The notes under the pieces: generated by a model
Seen by the model: only the letters and a program-made list of their open reading frames with translations
Databases searched by the model: none
Told to the model about the DNA's origin: nothing
Shown: positions 56,944-64,000 of the stretch, one piece after another
Numbering within the stretch: the first letter of the stretch is position 1
Layout: every line of letters begins with the position of its first letter
Source of the DNA: Orientallactaga sibirica
Lineage: Eukaryota; Chordata; Mammalia; Rodentia; Dipodidae
NCBI GenBank assembly: GCA_036365145.1
Contig: JAEOAD010002279.1
Span: 4,149,001 to 4,213,000 of the forward strand
Length of the DNA: 64,000 nt
Direction: 5' to 3'
Made by a program: the position numbers and the translations under genes

Positions 56944-57168
56944 AGGCTGGAGAGATGGCTTAGCAGTGAAGGCGCATGCCTGGAAAGCCTAAGGACCCCA
57001 GTTCAAAGCTTGATTCCCCATGACCCACATAAGCCAGATGCACAAGGAGGCACATGCATGAACAAGGAGTTCATTTGCAGTGGCTGGAGGCCTCTCTATC
57101 TGCCTCTTTCTCTCTCACACACACATAAATAAATAAATATATTTTTAAAATAAAAAATAAAATAAAGA
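56944..57168 (+). repeat. Dip-like SINE
   Basis: Second copy in a row. Part of the 3' region ('ctggtgtgcccattc') is missing. Confidence 0.9.
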
Positions 57169-57431
57169 AGGTGGAGAAAAAAGCTCCCCCCTCCACACAC
57201 ACACCCCAGTCAATACTTCTGCCTAGGGCCTACCCTGAGACTTTGACCTTCCCATCCCTACAGTGCTGATAAAGGAGGGAGAGGAGGAACAGGTCCTGTC
57301 AAGTGATTTCCTCACCTTCAGCAGCCCAGTACTGTTGGCAGACAGATTGCTGGAACAGAAGGAAAATCCACTGCTCCAGAGCCTCTGAAAGCTGGCTGTT
57401 AAGCTTCCAGCCCCATGTAAAAAGCTTATGG

Positions 57432-57592
57432 GGTTTGTTTTTTGTTTTGTTTTTTTTCGAGGTAGGGTCTCACTCTAGCTCAGGCTGACCTGGAATCCAC
57501 TATGTAGTCTCAGGGTGGCCTCAAACTCTCTGCGATCCTCCTACCTCTGCCTCCCGAGTGCTGGGATTAAAGGTGTGCACCACTATGCCCGG
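57432..57592 (-). repeat. B1-type SINE
   Basis: Complete antisense copy. Confidence 0.93.
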
Positions 57593-58189
57593 CGAGATGA
57601 GAACTTTCTGAACCTGTTTGTCAAACAAGACAGCGCAGTGGGGTTGTGGCCCTGCAGGCAGAGTCTGGCACCTAAGATTTTTAATCTCCAAGGAGATTGG
57701 CCATGGCTGTTAAATATTGGTGGTGCACATCGCGCGTGGCACAGCTTTCTACTCCATAGTAGGGGTTATATCGCATGGTTTGCGTAGTTTGCCAGTGACA
57801 AGTTTGCAAATGGCCAAGCTGAGGCCAGCTGTCCCATGTGCTTACCACCCAGGGAGGCTGTCTGGAGTAGGCAGGGGAATGAAGCTCGGTGGGAGCTGGC
57901 TACAGCCCACCCTTCTGCCTCCAGGCCTCACTCCTTGCCGCCCACTAGTGGCTGTTTCCGTCGCAGCCTGCATCTTTCCTGGGCACTCTTCTAGACCCCC
58001 GGCTTCCATGGGGGACACGACAGAGCAGGTGGCTCCAAGACATTGAGATTGGGGAAGATCTGCTGGAAGTCCCCACCAGCAGTCCCCACTTGAGCATAAC
58101 GCTGCCTCTTAGCTTGTCGGCTCTGGCGCTGTGGCTTCTGGGTCTGGCCAGAGGAGTAGCTAGGAATTCAGGCTGTAGTGCATGTTAAC

Positions 58190-58290
58190 AACAGGGTGAG
58201 ACCCTGATCTGCCATTTGCTGACAGACTTGGGGTAAATCACTGTTCCCCAGTCCTGCAGTCTCTTCTGTAAAGTCGGATGAGCTTCAGGG
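58190..58290 (+). repeat. MIR fragment
   Basis: 'ctgccatttgctgacagact' followed by 'ggggtaaatcactg', 'gtctcttctgtaaagtcgg' matches the MIR core and 3' part. Confidence 0.8.
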
Positions 58291-59055
58291 GTCTGTTCAA
58301 AGGACAGGCAGCCCTAGGCAGAGTGTTTTGTTTGATTTTTGGTTTGAGTGCTCCATGGCGGGAAGCTCATGCTGGCTTCTCACACTGGCCAGCTTTCCAC
58401 GAGGGCTCCCCCATCCACACCCCAGCAGAGCCCAAACTGTAGCCGGGCACAGTTTGCTCCCCCCACCCCGCCCCTCAACTCCCGCACCCCCAGCTGCTCT
58501 TCTGTGCCTGCCATTCATGAAGTGAGGAGGTAGAGTGGTGGAAATAGCGTCCCTGCTAGAAAACAGGGTCCAGCAGGAGAGGAGGGACAGCTGTGTGGCC
58601 ATGAGAGATGGACACTGTCAGGCATTCTGGGATAAGTAGGATGGTGGGCCAGGAAGGCTGCCTCTGAAGACCTGCGCCTGTCTTCGCCCTCAGAGTCCAG
58701 GTGGCTCTTGTCTCGTCACTAGTCTGCTGTGGCATCTCCCCTCCTGAGGCCCGTGGGGAAGGGACCGGCTAGTGGCTCGCATGACAGCCACACTTTGTAG
58801 AGAACCCGCATTGGCCATTGTGACTGTCCCTCTGTGCTGGCTTGTCATTGTGGTCCCTGTCGCTTGGTCTTCACCCTGCCCCATCTTTCTGAAAGAATGT
58901 ATGATTTTGTTTGTTTGTTTGTTTGTTTTCTCTCTCATCAGGTCGTCTTCACAGACTAACCCTCTCACTTATATTCTGTGTTTGTCTCCCCTTCCTCCTT
59001 CCCTCCCCGGTTCCCCTTCTCCTTCTCATAGACTGATCCTTGGTTATCGTTGCAG

Positions 59056-59120
59056 AATTACGGCAGCGGTATGAGACCACCACCCAACTCCCTCGGCCCC
59101 GCCATGCCTGGGATTAACAT
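59056..59120 (+). CDS. SSBP3: SSBP3 coding exon (window exon 6), NYGSGMRPPPNSLGP...
   Basis: A 65-base exon starting in phase 0 and leaving two bases (AT) of a Met codon. It encodes NYGSGMRPPPNSLGP then AMPGIN plus the start of M. The acceptor is 'ggttatcgttgcag', preceded by a long pyrimidine-rich stretch at 58975-59035. The donor is 'gtaagg'. The next exon supplies G to complete ATG, giving the family's INMGPG joint. Confidence 0.95.
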
Positions 59121-59314
59121 GTAAGGCAAAAAGAGGTCCCAGCCAGCGACTCAGACCCACCCTCCGCTGGCATTCTAGAAGATCTATACTAGGAGTCAAT
59201 GGGTACCTCTCTGCATTTCAGTCTCCCCGTCACTAGAAGGAGGACGTTGGCAATCCTGGGGATGAGAAGTGCGCCTGAGCCTCAGGCTGCCCCGTGTATG
59301 GGGCGTTTGTCTTC

Positions 59315-59420
59315 TTTTTAATCCACACCTGTGATGTGATAAGGTCACTGAAACACAGAGAGGTCAAGCAGCTTCCTCGGCCTTGCACAGCCTTTCACTG
59401 AGCCAGAATTTGATTCCCAG
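59315..59420 (-). repeat. MIR fragment, antisense
   Basis: 'aaacacagagaggtcaagc' followed by 'agcctttcactgagccagaa' and 'tttgattcccag' is the antisense MIR core. Confidence 0.75.
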
Positions 59421-59530
59421 TACAAAGATTTCCTGTTCTCTAGTGCTTAAGTAATGCCTAACCTGTATGTGAGAACGTGTGCACTGCCTTCCTAGGAAAG
59501 TGCGAATGCAGAGGAAATAATTTGCAAGCT

Positions 59531-59728
59531 TTAGGGCCGGAGAGATGGCTTAGCGCTTAAAGCGCTTGCCTGCAAAGCCAAAGGACCCAGGTTCCATTCC
59601 CCAGGACCCACGTAAGCCAGATGCACAAGGGGGTGCATGCGTCTGGAGTTCGTTTGCAGCAGCTGAAGGCCCTGGTGCGCCCATTCTCTTTCCCTCTCCC
59701 CCCCCCCAAAAAATAAATAAGTAAAGTT
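59531..59728 (+). repeat. Dip-like SINE
   Basis: A C run before 'aaaaaataaataag'; 410 bases upstream of window exon 7. Confidence 0.92.
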
Positions 59729-59939
59729 CCTCAAAAAACTTTTCCAAGTTTACATATAATTTAAAGGAGTTCATAGATCTTCCACCTTCATTACAACCCC
59801 CGAATCAGAGGGTCTCTAGGACCCTAGACTGTGTGAGGGATTTTTCCGTCACTGATGTCAGCCTGCTCCTAGGCTCTTGACGGCTCCGCCCCTTAGAGCG
59901 GAGCACTGCCTTCATTGTCTCCATCTCTCCCTCTCTCAG

Positions 59940-59988
59940 GGGCCCAGGAGCTGCCAGACCCTGGCCCAATCCCAACAGTGCTAACTCA
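59940..59988 (+). CDS. SSBP3: SSBP3 coding exon (window exon 7), GPGAARPWPNPNSANS
   Basis: A 49-base exon: one base completes Met, then 16 codons read GPGAARPWPNPNSANS. The acceptor is 'ctccctctctcag' and the donor 'gtgagt' (consensus). The fifth residue is Ala (GCC), where recalled human SSBP3 has Gly in GPGAGRPW. The RPWPNPNSANS core is otherwise as expected. Confidence 0.94.
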
Positions 59989-60740
59989 GTGAGTATCCAG
60001 GTCAAGTGGGGGTGCTGTTTGCCAAGGAAGAGGTTCGGGGGTAAGGGATGGTTTCGATCCCCCCATGGAGGTGTCAGTGAGGGAGAGATGTCCCCAAGGA
60101 GACACGTGTTGATAGAGGCCCTCAGGTAGCGTGAGGGAGTCCTCAAGGGTGGCCCTCTGCATAAGCTGCCAGGTGTGGGCTGAGAACATGGCTTGGGTTT
60201 GGGCCACTAGTACTCAGGGGGAAGGAAGGGGCTTGGTACAGAGAGGCCAGAGGAGGAGTGTGCAGAGGGTGCAGAGTGTGCCCATCGATCTGTGAGCGAA
60301 GCACTCTCTCTCTCCTGCCCTCCCAGGTGGGAGGCCTCTTGGGCCATGTCCCTGGGGAGAGGAGACCAGCTCTCAGAGCGAGTCTGTGCGGCTTAATTCA
60401 CGTCCCCAGCCTGCTAGGGAAACTGACCAAGTTGCTAGCTTACTTGTGTCCCCAAGTTTCTCAGAAGAATGGGTGAGCCGGACGTGGTGGCGCATGCCTT
60501 TAATCCCAGTACTTGGGAGGCGGAGGTAGGAGGATTGCTGTGAGTTCTAGGCCACCCTGAGACTACGGAGTGAATTCCAGGTCAGCCTGGACTAGAGTGA
60601 GACCGTGCCTCGAAAAACAAAAACAAAACAAAACAAAACAAAAAAAAGAATGGGTGAGCCCCCAGATGGGTTTGCAAACTGAGGACACTGCGTCCTGGGG
60701 GAGGAGACTGCAGCACGTGACTCCTACATCTCCTTTGCAG
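59989..60740 (+). other. SSBP3: SSBP3 intron between window exons 7 and 8
   Basis: A 752-base GT-AG intron containing one B1-type SINE with a clear target-site duplication. The remainder holds nothing recognised. Confidence 0.92.
60480..60646 (+). repeat. B1-type SINE with 14-base target-site duplication
   Basis: 'agaatgggtgagcc' at 60466-60479 and 60647-60660, under 100 bases before the 36-base exon. Confidence 0.95.
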
Positions 60741-60776
60741 ATCCCATACTCCTCCTCATCACCCGGTACCTACGTG
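60741..60776 (+). CDS. SSBP3: SSBP3 coding exon (window exon 8), 36-base micro-exon IPYSSSSPGTYV
   Basis: A very short exon of 12 codons, phase 0 to 0, reading IPYSSSSPGTYV. The acceptor is 'catctcctttgcag' and the donor 'gtaagt'-like ('gtaagta'). Its small size depends on strong splice sites on both sides, which are present. Skipping would keep the frame. The Ser-rich segment is identical to recalled human SSBP3. Confidence 0.94.
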
Positions 60777-61501
60777 GTAAGTACGGCTTGTGGGGCTTCG
60801 TCTGTCTGGCATTTTATGACTGACACCCCCCCCCACCCACCCACCCCCGGCGGAGATCCACTCGGGGTCCCGGCTCATTTTTTTTTTTTTAATATTTTTT
60901 AACTTTTTATTTATTTATTTATTTGCAAGCAGAGAGAGAGAGAATGGGCATGCCAGGGCCTCTAGCCACTGCAAACGAACTCCAGATGCATGTGCCCCTC
61001 ACGCATCTGGCTTATGTGGGTCCTGGAGAATTGAACCGGGATCCTTTGGCTTTGCAGGCAAACACCTTAAACACTAAGCCATTTCTCCAGCCCCCGGCTC
61101 ATTCTTTTTTACGATCCGTTCTGAGCTCAAGATCCAAATGGCCAAGGCATAGGGTGTCAGTGTTCACTCATCTGTGCAGGCCTGAGGTGGCCCATACATC
61201 CCCAAACCTGACCTGGGGAATGGGGCTCCTTCTGCGTGGCTGCCCAGCAGGCTGTGGGTTCCCACCCAAGGCCTCTGGCACGCTCACCAGTAAGGTTACG
61301 CATGTGAGCATATGTGTAAATGCCGGCCATGGGCCTCTTGTCTTGAAGAAAGGAAGGAAACAGAAAAGTGCAGCTCCAGGCAGGCGGCAGAGGCTCATCG
61401 AGAGATGGGGGCGACAGCCTGAGCACTGGGGGTTAGCCTGGCAGCCTCCCTGAGCCTCTTACTGCTATGGGTGATTGATACCAGCTTTTGTCTCATCTCA
61501 G
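60777..61501 (+). other. SSBP3: SSBP3 intron between window exons 8 and 9 (copy A)
   Basis: A 725-base GT-AG intron with one Dip-like SINE. Its last 244 bases belong to the first unit of the tandem duplication. Confidence 0.9.
60876..61095 (-). repeat. Dip-like SINE
   Basis: 'cccggctcatt' flanks it at about 60869 and 61094. Confidence 0.94.
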
Positions 61502-61747
61502 GGACCCCCCGGTGGCGGCGGCCCTCCAGGAACCCCCATCATGCCTAGTCCTGCGGGTAAGAGGGCTTAAGGAAGAGGGAGTTTGTGGGGGAGCAGGGCT
61601 ACCAGGTCCCCAAGGGCTCAGTTGCAGAGCCGTCAATCTTCCTGTCACTGCTTCCTTCCTTCACCGGGTCCTGTGCTGTTCAGAGATTTAAGGCTGGGAA
61701 CCCTCAATGCCACCAGCCCATCATTGTGTGGCCTTGGACAATGACCC
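61258..61747 (+). repeat. 490-base tandem duplication, unit 1
   Basis: This unit is identical to 61748-62237 at offset 490 except for three C/T differences, at 61437/61927, 61475/61965 and 61643/62133. It contains 244 bases of intron, the complete 55-base SSBP3 exon and 191 bases of the following intron. Copies abut without spacer, and no repeat sits at the joint. Confidence 0.97.
61502..61556 (+). CDS. SSBP3: SSBP3 coding exon (window exon 9, copy A), GPPGGGGPPGTPIMPSPA
   Basis: A 55-base exon encoding GPPGGGGPPGTPIMPSPA plus the first base (G) of the Asp that opens the next exon. The acceptor is 'tctcatctcag' and the donor 'gtaaga'. It lies in the first unit of the 490-base tandem duplication. 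The exon and its splice-site sequences are identical in copy B at 61992-62046. Phase enters at 0 and leaves at 1, so it joins correctly to the exon at 63709 but not to copy B. Confidence 0.93.
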
Positions 61748-62237
61748 GTTCCCACCCAAGGCCTCTGGCACGCTCACCAGTAAGGTTACGCATGTGAGCA
61801 TATGTGTAAATGCCGGCCATGGGCCTCTTGTCTTGAAGAAAGGAAGGAAACAGAAAAGTGCAGCTCCAGGCAGGCGGCAGAGGCTCATCGAGAGATGGGG
61901 GCGACAGCCTGAGCACTGGGGGTTAGTCTGGCAGCCTCCCTGAGCCTCTTACTGCTATGGGTGACTGATACCAGCTTTTGTCTCATCTCAGGGACCCCCC
62001 GGTGGCGGCGGCCCTCCAGGAACCCCCATCATGCCTAGTCCTGCGGGTAAGAGGGCTTAAGGAAGAGGGAGTTTGTGGGGGAGCAGGGCTACCAGGTCCC
62101 CAAGGGCTCAGTTGCAGAGCCGTCAATCTTCCCGTCACTGCTTCCTTCCTTCACCGGGTCCTGTGCTGTTCAGAGATTTAAGGCTGGGAACCCTCAATGC
62201 CACCAGCCCATCATTGTGTGGCCTTGGACAATGACCC
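61748..62237 (+). repeat. 490-base tandem duplication, unit 2
   Basis: This is the second unit, starting in 'gttcccaccc' directly after 'atgaccc' of unit 1 and ending in its own 'atgaccc' before 'ctcttttgg'. At about 99.4% identity it is either very recent, homogenised by gene conversion, or two haplotypes joined in assembly. Confidence 0.97.
61992..62046 (+). CDS. SSBP3: Duplicated SSBP3 exon (window exon 9, copy B)
   Basis: A base-for-base copy of the 55-base exon at 61502-61556, with the same acceptor and donor, in the second unit of the tandem duplication. Used instead of copy A it yields the same protein. Used together with copy A it is read one base out of frame: the codons run GGG ACC CCC CGG and on to TAG at 62036-62038, a premature stop. 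It is therefore either mutually exclusive with copy A, a source of decayed transcripts, or an assembly artefact. Confidence 0.7.
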
Positions 62238-62278
62238 CTCTTTTGGTACTTGGGCATTGTTTTATAAAGGACAGGGCT

Positions 62279-62486
62279 AGCCAGGCGTAGTGGTGCACAC
62301 GTCTTTAATCCCAGCACTGGGGAGGCAGAGGTAGGAGAATCACCATGAGTTCGAGGCCACCCTGAGACTACATAGTTAATTCCAGGTCAGCCTGGGCTAG
62401 AGCAAGACCCTACCTCAAATAAAATAAAATAAAATAAAATAAAATAAAATAAAATAAAATAAAATAAAATAAAATAAAATAAAAAT
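62279..62486 (+). repeat. B1-type SINE with (AAAAT)n tail
   Basis: About 13 pentamers at 62418-62482. Confidence 0.94.
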
Positions 62487-62690
62487 AGGCCTGGCGTGGT
62501 GGCGCACACCTTTAATCCCAGCACTCAGGAGGCAGAGGTAGGAGGATCGCCATGAGTTCAAGGCCACCCTGAGACTACGGAGTGAATTCCAGGTCAGCCT
62601 GAGCCTAGAGTGAGACCCTACCTCGAAAAAAATAAAAATGAAAAATAAATTTAAAAATAAATATTTTAAGAAACAAATACATAGAAAGGA
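62487..62690 (+). repeat. B1-type SINE with long A/T tail
   Basis: Directly follows the pentamer tract, 250 bases after the tandem duplication. Confidence 0.92.
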
Positions 62691-62742
62691 AAAGAAAGAA
62701 AGGAAGGAAGAAGGAAGGAAGGAAGGAAGGAAGGAAGGAAAG
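62691..62742. repeat. (GGAA)n microsatellite
   Basis: GGAA/GAAA units grown from a SINE tail. GGAA repeats can bind ETS-type factors. Confidence 0.9.
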
Positions 62743-63539
62743 AACAAGGCTGGGCAGAGATCTGGAACAAGGGTCGGTCGTGTAGCCGAGGCTGCTCATG
62801 TCTGGAGGAAGGAACCCCGTTCTGTGTGAGCATTGTTTCTAAGGCACCGTCCCTCGAGTTTCCAGAGCTGTGGGCTTCTGCTCCTCGGGGGCAATCTCCC
62901 TGCATCCTTCATCAGAAGAGGACATGCGTGTGCACACGGGGGCATGTGCACACATGCGTACACAACATCACAATTATGTCTTTCTTAGCTAGGAATAGCT
63001 GGAAGGGATGCGGCATGCAGTCCCTACCCGGCCCAAAATAGAGGGTGTGTGGGGAGGAGTTGTTCATGATTTCTGCTCCTTGGAGAAACCCGTTAGCAGA
63101 TTTTTCTAAGGAGACTTTCCTGGCTCAGGTAGGGAGCTGGGTAGAGCCTCCCCGCCCCCCCCCCAGCTCGCCGTGCAGGGGCGGGGCTGGCAGCCGCTGT
63201 GACTGGCTCCCACTCGGGCTCCCTCTCACTGCCGCAGCCTGCCGGAGAAGCATGACCTACATTCAGACTAGGTCACGTTAACCCACTCTGTATGATAATG
63301 TGTCCCCAGCCCATCCCTGCCTCCCCCTGGCCCCTCAGCCTGGAGGGGGGGGTCCTAGCCCAGTTCAGTGTCGCCCTTTCTCGGGGCGGTGTGGGGATCA
63401 GCACCTTGTCCCTGCCGGCAAGGAGATCAGAATGGATCTACAGATGCCCCCTGTGCCATGTCCTCCTCACTGCTGTCCAGGCACCCTAAAACTCCTGGTT
63501 TCGTGGTTGAGTGCTTTTTCACACTTGAATTTTCTGTGA

Positions 63540-63905
63540 TTAAAAACTTTGTGAGTCTTCATTAAATACAAATTAGCCTGAAAATGGTGGTACTTAGCAG
63601 AAATTTTAGGTGATAAAATACAAAAGAATGAGTTCAAGTGCCACGAGTTTGTTTTAATTAAGAAATGAATTAATCACCTCGACTTTGTGGGTTTCCACTG
63701 TTCTACAGATTCAACAAATTCCAGTGACAACATCTACACAATGATTAATCCCGTGCCGCCCGGAGGCAGCCGGTCCAACGTAAGTCTGCTTTCTCCTCAT
63801 TTACATACCAGATACCATAACAAATCATAATTAACTTCATCAGCCGAGGGGAAAGCGAGTCTAATTGATTTCAGCCATTTGTTACCAAAGATGAATAAAA
63901 TAAAC
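63540..63905 (+). other. SSBP3: Conserved-looking intronic flanks of window exon 10
   Basis: AT-rich, SINE-free intron on both sides of the 71-base exon, with 'ttgttttaattaag' before it and 'aatcataattaac', 'tctaattgat' after it. This pattern is common around exons of highly conserved regulators. The splicing role is inference. Confidence 0.35.
63709..63779 (+). CDS. SSBP3: SSBP3 coding exon (window exon 10), DSTNSSDNIYTMINPVPPGG...
   Basis: A 71-base exon. Its first two bases complete Asp (G|AT), then 23 codons read STNSSDNIYTMIN then PVPPGGSRSN, ending in phase 0. The acceptor is 'ccactgttctacag' and the donor 'gtaagt'. DNIYTMINPVPPG is typical of SSBP3 (SSBP2 has a DNMYTLMN-type version). 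The next expected residues (FPMGPGSDGP) are beyond the window. The flanking intron is AT-rich and looks conserved on both sides. Confidence 0.95.
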
Positions 63906-64000
63906 GATCAGAAAAAAAAAAAAAAAAAAAAGATTGCCTCTTGGGTAAGTCAGTTCCCGTCCCAGCTGGAAGGGGAGGTGGGCAGGGCACGGCAGGACCC
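63780..64000 (+). other. SSBP3: SSBP3 intron (5' part) after window exon 10
   Basis: This stretch begins with consensus donor 'gtaagt'. The first 120 bases are AT-rich with several TAAT-type homeodomain cores ('cataattaac', 'tctaattgat') and 'taaataaacg'-like forkhead-type sequence, then a poly-A run at 63911-63931. Confidence 0.88.

Larger units (their letters stand above)
54154..59055 (+). other. SSBP3: SSBP3 intron between window exons 5 and 6
   Basis: A 4.9 kb GT-AG intron. Repeats run from 54.6 to 57.6 kb, and a MIR lies at 58.2 kb. 54154-54598, 55899-56736, 57593-58189 and 58291-59055 show no gene. The last 80 bases before the acceptor are strongly pyrimidine-rich. Confidence 0.92.
59121..59939 (+). 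other. SSBP3: SSBP3 intron between window exons 6 and 7
   Basis: An 819-base GT-AG intron with one antisense MIR and one Dip-like SINE, otherwise unremarkable. Confidence 0.92.
61557..63708 (+). other. SSBP3: SSBP3 intron between window exon 9 (copy A) and exon 10, containing the duplicate exon
   Basis: The 2.15 kb between copy A and exon 10 includes the second duplication unit with copy B, two B1-type SINEs and purine microsatellites. 62743-63708 has no repeat or gene recognised. Its last 170 bases are AT-rich and look conserved. Confidence 0.9.
1..64000 (+). other. SSBP3: SSBP3 gene, internal part (transcribed region)
   Basis: The whole window appears to be transcribed + strand of SSBP3. 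Ten exons in order at 25171-63779 spell the SSBP3 middle region, including the diagnostic '[19 protein letters not shown]' and 'NIYTMINPVPPGG' stretches; paralogues SSBP2 and SSBP4 differ there (SSBP2 has a GDGMPVGPVPP-type segment). SSBP3 is a nuclear co-factor that binds LDB1 and stabilises LIM-homeodomain/LDB1 transcription complexes. The LDB1-binding LUFS/LisH domain is encoded upstream and is not here. Neither promoter, start codon, stop codon nor 3' UTR is in the window. The assignment to SSBP3 rests on recalled protein sequence, and the match is nearly complete. Confidence 0.95.

Noticed and set aside
60923..61943. Repeated open frames ending EHWGLxWQPP
   Set aside because: Out-of-frame reading of the tandem duplication, not separate genes.
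1..64000. CRISPR arrays, bacterial operons, phage or plasmid functions
   Set aside because: Split exons, SINEs, MIR and L2 show this is mammalian nuclear DNA.
1..64000. tRNA genes
   Set aside because: All tRNA-like boxes belong to SINE heads; no cloverleaf with intact anticodon arm outside them was seen.

Overview
The window is mammalian nuclear DNA from a rodent and lies inside one gene, SSBP3 (single-stranded DNA-binding protein 3, also SSDP1), read on the + strand. Ten consecutive internal coding exons are recognisable, plus a second complete copy of one of them. Together they give a continuous 217-codon frame with GT-AG introns and matching phases. The peptide is the proline/glycine/methionine-rich middle of SSBP3. 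The N-terminal LUFS/LisH domain that binds LDB1 lies upstream of the window and the C-terminal end lies downstream. No other functional protein gene or RNA gene was found. The many short open frames are chance frames or frames inside SINEs.

Organism: the introns are saturated with two SINE families. One is B1-type (7SL-derived, 'ctttaatcccagcact' type). The other is a tRNA-derived element of the B2 superfamily, with 'ggctggagagatggcttagc' at its head and a (TC)n then AATAAA-rich tail. The tRNA-derived consensus is not the mouse or rat B2 sequence and fits the Dip-type SINE of jerboas (Dipodidae). A jerboa such as Jaculus is therefore the best guess; this is an inference from repeat style, not a database match. 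In the feature list 'Dip-like' means this tRNA-derived family. 'Long Dip-like' means a subfamily carrying roughly 25-35 extra bases in the middle, with a 'CCAC.AGG.GGC' core.

Layout: 1-25170 is intron with dense SINEs, a MIR, an L2, an L1 3' end and an unclassified repeat. 25171-25260 is the first exon seen. 25261-47487 is a 22 kb SINE-rich intron containing a SINE-free, homeodomain-site-rich block at 43.7-45.4 kb. 47488-48624 holds two exons that match the known alternative segments of SSBP3 (27 and 20 residues), in a 2.6 kb SINE-free block. 53926-54153 holds two exons separated by an 84-base intron. 59056-63779 holds the remaining exons.

The most notable feature is a 490-base perfect-offset tandem duplication (61258-61747 and 61748-62237) with three differences. 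It contains a whole 55-base coding exon with both splice sites. Because 55 is not a multiple of 3, splicing in both copies shifts the frame and hits a stop at once, so either only one copy is used or the duplication is an assembly error. The second notable signal is near-consensus CTCF cores inside the long Dip-like SINEs, two of them perfect 14-base matches.
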